This document shows, piece after piece, positions 60,011 through 64,000 of a stretch of 64,000 nucleotides of DNA. Under the pieces are notes generated by a model. The model had not been told where the DNA came from. It did no database searches and worked only from the letters and a program-made list of their open reading frames with translations. Positions within the stretch are counted from its first letter, which is position 1. Each line of letters opens with the position of its first letter. This DNA is from Pelecanus crispus (taxonomy: Eukaryota; Chordata; Aves; Pelecaniformes; Pelecanidae): the NCBI RefSeq assembly GCF_030463565.1, contig NC_134676.1, positions 30,691,228 through 30,755,227 on the forward strand. The letters run 5' to 3'. The position numbers were made by a program, and so were the translations under genes.

Positions 60011-61105
60011 ATGGTGATTTGGCAATTTTATGTATAGTGGATTCATAAAGCTGAGAACACGGGTAAGGAGAAAGGAGCATGGACTAATGTTTAGAAGGTG
60101 AGGCAGAGGTGAGCATTTCTACTCCTACTATTTGCTCTGATGATGAGTGATATCAGTAAAACTGTCCATGTCTGTTTCCCAGTGTGGGTTCTGGGGTGAC
60201 GGTATTTACTAACTACTGCTGCAGGACCTGCTGTTGTTTGGTAACGCAATCAAATAGAAGGCAGTGGTGGAGCCAGAGGGATCTGGGATCTCGTTTCATC
60301 TCTACACGTCACTGTCACCCCATGCCCCATTTGCCTCATTTGTGAAAGAGAAGTAAAAACGTTTATGCATTTTCTGAATCCTTTTTGCAACCTGTGGTGG
60401 AAAACAAAAGAATATGCAATTCTGAAGTACTATTATGACTATTCTTATCGCTAACATAGCAACGTTTAAATGCTGACTGTGTGCAAGTGTATTCCTAACC
60501 ATTAACTGGTGAGTCACTTTGTATATGTTTCTATATGCGTTACAGTGAACTTGATGTTAGTGATCAGCACTCCTGATGATAATTAATGGATGGATCAATA
60601 ACTAGTTCCAGGAGGAACAGGAAAAATGGGACTGGGCTTCTGTGAATTTATGTCTCAAAGCTGGTTTGTCTGATGACTTCTGAAGTGTAAACACTGACCA
60701 AGGCTTTTCCTCTCTTTGGGATGGATGTTCATGACATCTTTCACCCATGTGGACTCCCTGAGGACAAATCAGGGTTGAGTGCAGCCTGTAGCCTCTGCCT
60801 CATCGCTTTCTCCCCTCTGACTGTCTCTTTCCAGAAAATGCATGAAAGTATTTTGCACTATGTCCTCTGCACATTGGTTAAAACTGACAAGCAATGACAG
60901 AGTATCCAGGACTCAGAGCTACAAACAGGCAGATGAACAGATGGATGTACAAGTACATTTCCTTAGGAAACAGGCTAAAAACTATTTCTTTGACTTGTTT
61001 CTAGTGATTCAACTGTCTTCACTGTATTTGCTTTCTGCTTGTTTCAGCAATCATTTGGAAGGACTAAACTGGAAATAGAAGTGTATTAGACAACAGTTCT
61101 TGAGG

Positions 61106-61154
61106 TTTTGTTTTTTTTTTTTTTTGTTTTTTGTTTTGTTTTTTTTTTTTTTTT
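61106..61154. repeat. Poly-T tract broken by single G
   Basis: About 49 bp of T runs interrupted by a few G residues. Confidence 0.95.
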
Positions 61155-62689
61155 AATGAGCCCACTATAGGAAATAATTTGGGATCTCTCTGAATGTTAA
61201 TTGCCAGGAAACAAAGTCACAGCTTTGAAAGTATCAGTTCAGGCTGAGTATTTCCAGACTGGCAAGAAAATGCTAGCCAGATTCTTTTCCTGTGAAATGG
61301 AGACATTTCTATGGCTGGTATCTGATTCAGCAATTTCACAGCAATGGATCTAATGCAATCTATCTATGGTTTTAGGGCATCCAATTTCAGTCACTCCTAA
61401 AGAATGCCATCACAAGTTTATTATAGAGTTGATAATAATTGCTCTGTGAACTCAGGAAAAGGAAACTCTTTTGACTGTAAAGGAAGTATAGGGAATTAGA
61501 ATTAGTATTAGAATCCACAGAGTGATATATATAAATGCATATACATAAACATGTATTTGGACTACATGGCTTTGTTAGTATTGACTTGTGTTTGGGTTAC
61601 TGGAATGATTGTTGTTTGAATATGTGTACTTAATTGCTGGTTGCTGATAGAATGAGCAGAAAACCTTACTCAGTAATACAGAGTGGAAGTAGAACACCTT
61701 GGGGTTAAACATTTCTAACGTGTAAATGGCCATATAGGAACTATTACTTGAGGAAATCCTGCTTCTTTGACTATCACCAAATGTGGCTTTATGAGAAGCA
61801 GCATGTGGAAAGGACAACAGACAGCAAAAACATCCTATTCCACCCATAGGACTATTGCAGGATTGCTTCTCACATTTCTTTGCAGTCTGAAGCAACCAGG
61901 CTTTTCCTTGGGTACACCATCTTAGTTTGAGATGGATGTGAGTACAGATTCTTGTTGTTTTATAACCTCCTTTTTTTTCAGTCTTGTTCCTCCTGTTTAA
62001 TATAAGCAATACTTTGACTGAAGTATGTTGCTTAGTTGTTGTTATATTTATTGCTGTTTATATGGTCTGGGAAGGAAAAGCAGCATTTGCTGAAGTCCAG
62101 CTCTACTTATTGAGAATGCTTAGCTGACCAACAAGATGAAGTACAAGAGTGGAGATTTGAAGGAGTACTCCAGAGAGGTCAAAAGGGTGGATAAAGCTGT
62201 GAGTTATAGATATGCAGCAACTGGCCTTAACCTGAAACCACGTTAGGATGAGTGGTGTGTGTAGAATCACATCAGTTCCAGAACATGGAGTTCAACTCCG
62301 TGATGCTTCAAAGCAATGGTTTCTATTTCAATGCAAATTTGACAATGATAGATGTTAATCACACTCCTTAACGAAGAACCAGAGGCATAAAAGTGAGTAG
62401 TGTGGCATATGAGTCCCATAAAATAGAAAAGAACCACATGCAGTAGCTATACTTAACTGTTCAGGAAACCAATCAACACCTCTAAAATGTGGCTACATGG
62501 TAGCATAAAACACTTCAAAGTTAGCAGAGTTTGCAGTGAAAGCAAGAAGATCTCAGTTTTAAAAAATTTCCAATAGGGAATTTTACAACTGCAGGAAAAA
62601 TAGAGCAGAATTAGTCTCTGAACTGAGATAGCTTTATTGGTAAAAAAAGTGTCAAGAAAAGAAAATATTAGTTCTGAAAAGTTGGGTTT

Positions 62690-62752
62690 GGGGTTTTTTT
62701 GTTTGTTTGTTTTTTTGTTTGGTGGGTTTTTTTTGTTTGTTTGTTTTTTTTA
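62690..62752. repeat. (GTTT)n-rich low-complexity tract
   Basis: T runs and GTTTGTTTGTTT units, with a GGTGGG break near 62721. Low-complexity DNA, purely T/G on the plus strand. Confidence 0.95.
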
Positions 62753-63329
62753 ATTCTCCACTGTTGAGGGAAAAAAACCTTGCTTTAACCCTGGTCCTGA
62801 AAGGGTTTAATTTACTTGCCCAATTTCAAACATGAGTAGTCTCACTGACTTCAGACAAAGGGCAGTCCTGCTGAGATCAATGGTGGTACTCACACATATA
62901 ATGTTAAGGACATGCATGCATCTTTTCAGCACCCAGATCTCCAACGCCTACCAGCGAAATAAATACACCTGGAAATAAATACCAAAGTGGAAAGAGAAAT
63001 TTTTTCCCAGCTGAGATGAGTATTCCGGAAATGGACACAATAGCTCATTTGTGATACATTTTATCACTTCTGAAATGCATGAGTGGAATCACTTGTGGAA
63101 AATGCAGGAAGATTACAGTCCAAGGCATAGGGAAATTACAGTCTATGAGTTTCTCTCTCTTACCAATCACATGTTAGCTGGGACCATCAAAGATTTCCCA
63201 AATGTCTTTGTGAGTGGGATTGTAGGTGAAGTTGAACATTTATAGGCTCAGAAATTTGTCCAAGGTTCTCATTTTATTTCAATATGAACTCATGTTACGT
63301 CTGTTGAAAATTCTACTGACAGTCCCATA

Positions 63330-63560
63330 CATGTAATTTATGACATTTCCTATCAAGACGTTTAGCTGAATTAGAAACACTTGTGAAGAAGCCCGTCTGT
63401 AGCCAGTTAAAAAGCATTTTTGTAGCAGAGGTGAAGTCTGTTGAGGCAACAAAGGCGGGCTCATCTTACTTTTATTCCAATGGCTGTTGATCAAGCAATT
63501 GCACCATAAACTGTTTACAGCTGTGCCTTTTGTTACCGTGACAAAGAACATGTTTAAGGG
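63330..63560. promoter_or_regulatory. Candidate regulatory element near the right edge
   Basis: AACAAAGG (SOX or TCF type) at 63448-63455, CCAATGG at 63477-63483, a GCAATTGC palindrome near 63495, and ACTGTTTACAG close by. The block has even composition and no repeat similarity. Motif evidence only. Confidence 0.25.
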
Positions 63561-64000
63561 TAGACAGAAAGCTATGCTGTATGTTAGTTCACAATGACCG
63601 TGCAGTTTACACACCAAACAGACCAAAACATATTTCTGCAACATCCAGGCATCTTGATGAAGTGGCACTGATTTGTTCTCTCTTCTTTGTCATTTGTTTT
63701 ACTGAGCTGGTTAACTGTATGTCTGTCCTATTTTTCCAGCTTAACACCATTGAGACGATGGTGATAGTACACCTCCTAGCTCACAGGCTTCATTTTAGGC
63801 ATATGAGCTGTTCTGTTTAAAAGGGTAAGAATAAAATTAAAGATGCCCATAGGTTTGAAGGGCATTATTATTTACCCAGTGCAGCTAATGTACTCGTTCC
63901 TTCTGTCACACCAAAGGAGAGAATTTTAATTGCTAAAATCCATCTAGCTGACCCTTTTTTAAGATCAGAGAACTTATTTAGCTGTGCAGACCAGAGATTT
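63561..64000. other. Right edge of the window, no gene seen
   Basis: AT-rich sequence without a supported gene or repeat. The small frame at 63581-63820 has no family features. Confidence 0.5.

Larger units (their letters stand above)
60011..63329. other. Gene desert, right part
   Basis: No gene is recognised. Long T/G tracts are at 61106-61154 and 62690-62752, and a TA-rich patch (ATATATATAAATGCATATACAT-type) is near 61524-61550. The 144-codon minus frame at 61575-62009 has no family features. Confidence 0.55.

Noticed and set aside
1-64000. CRISPR arrays, rRNA or tRNA genes, mitochondrial inserts
   Set aside because: No such structure was seen by eye on either strand; a covariance-model or mitochondrial search could not be run.

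Overview
The window looks like avian chromosomal DNA. It contains one recognisable protein-coding gene, DMRT2 (doublesex and mab-3 related transcription factor 2), followed by about 56 kb of gene desert with bird-type repeats: CR1 LINE fragments ending in the ATTCTATG-type tail, and one long terminal repeat of a family I recognise from bird genomes. In birds DMRT2 lies in the DMRT1-DMRT3-DMRT2 cluster on the Z chromosome, so a Z-linked locus is likely, but that is inference from established synteny. The species cannot be read from the sequence; the repeat types suggest a non-galliform (probably neoavian) bird, with low confidence.

Layout. Positions 1-389 are AT-rich upstream flank. From about 390 to 4860 there is a long CpG island holding the DMRT2 promoter (two CCAAT boxes and GC boxes near 3060-3130), a predicted non-coding exon 1 (ending at 3455), and two coding exons (4043-4390 and 4471-4573) separated by an intron of only 80 nt. 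The third intron (4574-6279) contains a perfect 36-bp inverted repeat with a 2-nt loop and a conserved-looking AT-rich block. The large last exon runs 6280-7337 and gives a 502-residue protein with an N-terminal acidic region, a complete DM zinc domain, and a C-terminal tail with an eh1-like FSVESIL motif. Several polyadenylation signals lie between 7509 and 8046.

From about 8.1 kb to the end I see no convincing gene. The short open frames there have no recognised family, splice context or codon pattern to support them. Recognised contents are an old CR1 fragment (13.15-13.80 kb, minus), a 1.14-kb solo-LTR-like element (18.0-19.14 kb, minus) with seven internal repeats of about 48 bp, a CR1 3' end (44.89-45.06 kb, plus), two neighbouring CR1 pieces (46.15-46.24 and 46.31-47.06 kb, minus; the larger keeps an open frame), and many poly-T and simple repeats. 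Several AT-rich blocks dense in homeodomain, SOX, RUNX, GATA or AP-1-like words are listed as enhancer candidates only.

Taken together, the window reads as a developmental regulator gene with its CpG-island promoter at the left and a long downstream domain that may hold its regulatory elements. Repeat families were identified from memory of their consensus features, not by search.
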